From NCBI GenBank assembly GCA_947503265.1, contig CANNDC010000016.1:32569-96568 (forward strand): 64,000 bases of DNA. Direction: 5' to 3'. Shown one piece after another: positions 63,754 to 64,000 of this stretch. The notes below the pieces were generated by a model. The model made no database searches, had not been told where the DNA came from, and worked only from the letters and a program-made list of their open reading frames with translations. A program made the translations under genes and the position numbers. The stretch is from an uncultured Alteromonadaceae bacterium (GTDB lineage Bacteria > Pseudomonadota > Gammaproteobacteria > Enterobacterales > Alteromonadaceae). Positions within the stretch are counted from its first letter, which is position 1, and each line of letters begins with the position of its first letter.

Positions 63754-64000
63754 GTGCGCGCTTATAGGTTAGCACGCTGTGATAATCATGACCAAAAACC
63801 TAAATTTACGTAGGGGGCAAAACTCGACTGGCGTTAGGGGAAGATTTTAACATTATTTGAGGCTTGGCAGACTGGCCGTCCGCGTGAATATCATGCTCAC
63901 ATGTGGGTGAAACCTGGGCTCTCAGGAGCACCGCTCCTGCCGGTTGAACGACTCGAGCTTGCCAGAGGCTGGAAATCCACTTAGTGAAGGTTGACCGCGG
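63754..64000 (+). mobile_element. Probable 5' end of a group II intron (runs off the window)
   Basis: From 63754 the sequence begins GTGCG, the conserved 5' end of bacterial group II introns, and GTGC pairs with GCAC twelve bases on. After that the DNA has no ORF but many stacked hairpins. GTCCGCGTG (63879-63887) pairs with CATGTGGGT over nine bases including G-U pairs, AGGAGC-ACC-GCTCCT (63922-63936) is perfect, and CCAG-AGG-CTGG follows. This dense RNA folding, the rise in GC and the GTGCG start suggest domain I. The reverse transcriptase would be beyond 64000. Bases 63629-63753 are open in one frame (YEEIMQEHLKLISR), possibly a flanking gene. Confidence 0.5.

Overview
The window looks like an ordinary core-chromosome segment of a marine gammaproteobacterium of the order Alteromonadales, close to Paraglaciecola, Glaciecola or Alteromonas. 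This rests on protein character, on moderately AT-rich DNA, and on gene neighbourhoods typical of the group: arcB beside gltBD; tyrS/M23 peptidase/anmK; mtnN-cbiB-btuF; glnA-ntrB-ntrC beside typA. There is no rRNA, tRNA, CRISPR array, prophage or complete insertion sequence. The genus is an inference, since no search could be run.

Layout. 1-4.7 kb: mgtE, a DMT-family exporter with no ordinary start codon, and a leftward galT-galK operon with a good sigma-70 promoter and a palindromic operator candidate. 4.8-13.8 kb: leftward arcB, then rightward gltB-gltD (NADPH-glutamate synthase) behind a long leader that can fold just before the gltB ribosome binding site. 13.9-19.2 kb: a DsbA/FrnE-like protein, small membrane or secreted proteins, then mtnN-cbiB-btuF. 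19.3-23 kb: ahcY, a secreted rhodanese, an acetyltransferase with a C-terminal cysteine cluster, and an FAD amine oxidase. 23-27.4 kb: tyrS, divergent from an M23 peptidase and anmK, then an Lrp-type regulator. 27.4-34.2 kb is the least canonical part: a conserved secreted protein of unknown function, a long PLP enzyme of the Cys/Met family divergent from a D-2-hydroxyacid dehydrogenase, a diguanylate cyclase, and a threonine-synthase-like enzyme coupled to a thioredoxin-like protein. 34.4-40 kb: a DUF2750 protein, a palindrome-rich gap, and an RND efflux operon with a GST. 40-47.3 kb: GH16 lipoprotein, erpA, a coiled-coil membrane protein, a ClC transporter, hemJ, an S9 peptidase and folE. 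47.4-54.3 kb: the nitrogen-control genes ntrC, ntrB, a DUF4124 protein and glnA (with sigma-54 and NtrC sites), then typA. 54.4-63.6 kb: a GNAT, cyoE, a small membrane protein, a cytochrome c oxidase operon with a di-heme subunit II and two subunit III genes, and a GntP permease. The last 250 bases look like the 5' end of a group II intron running off the window.

How the genes fit together. Glutamine synthetase, glutamate synthase and NtrBC form the ammonia-assimilation system. ArcB, the cytochrome oxidase operon, cyoE and hemJ are respiratory or heme functions. MtnN and AhcY both dispose of S-adenosylhomocysteine, and CbiB/BtuF supply cobalamin.

No clear new defence or mobile system is visible. 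The best leads are the group II intron edge, a 106-bp MITE-like palindromic element inside the oxidase operon, the gltB leader, the PLP-enzyme/hydroxyacid-dehydrogenase/Lrp locus, the threonine-synthase/thioredoxin pair, and an ArcB lacking one of the two redox cysteines of the E. coli sensor.
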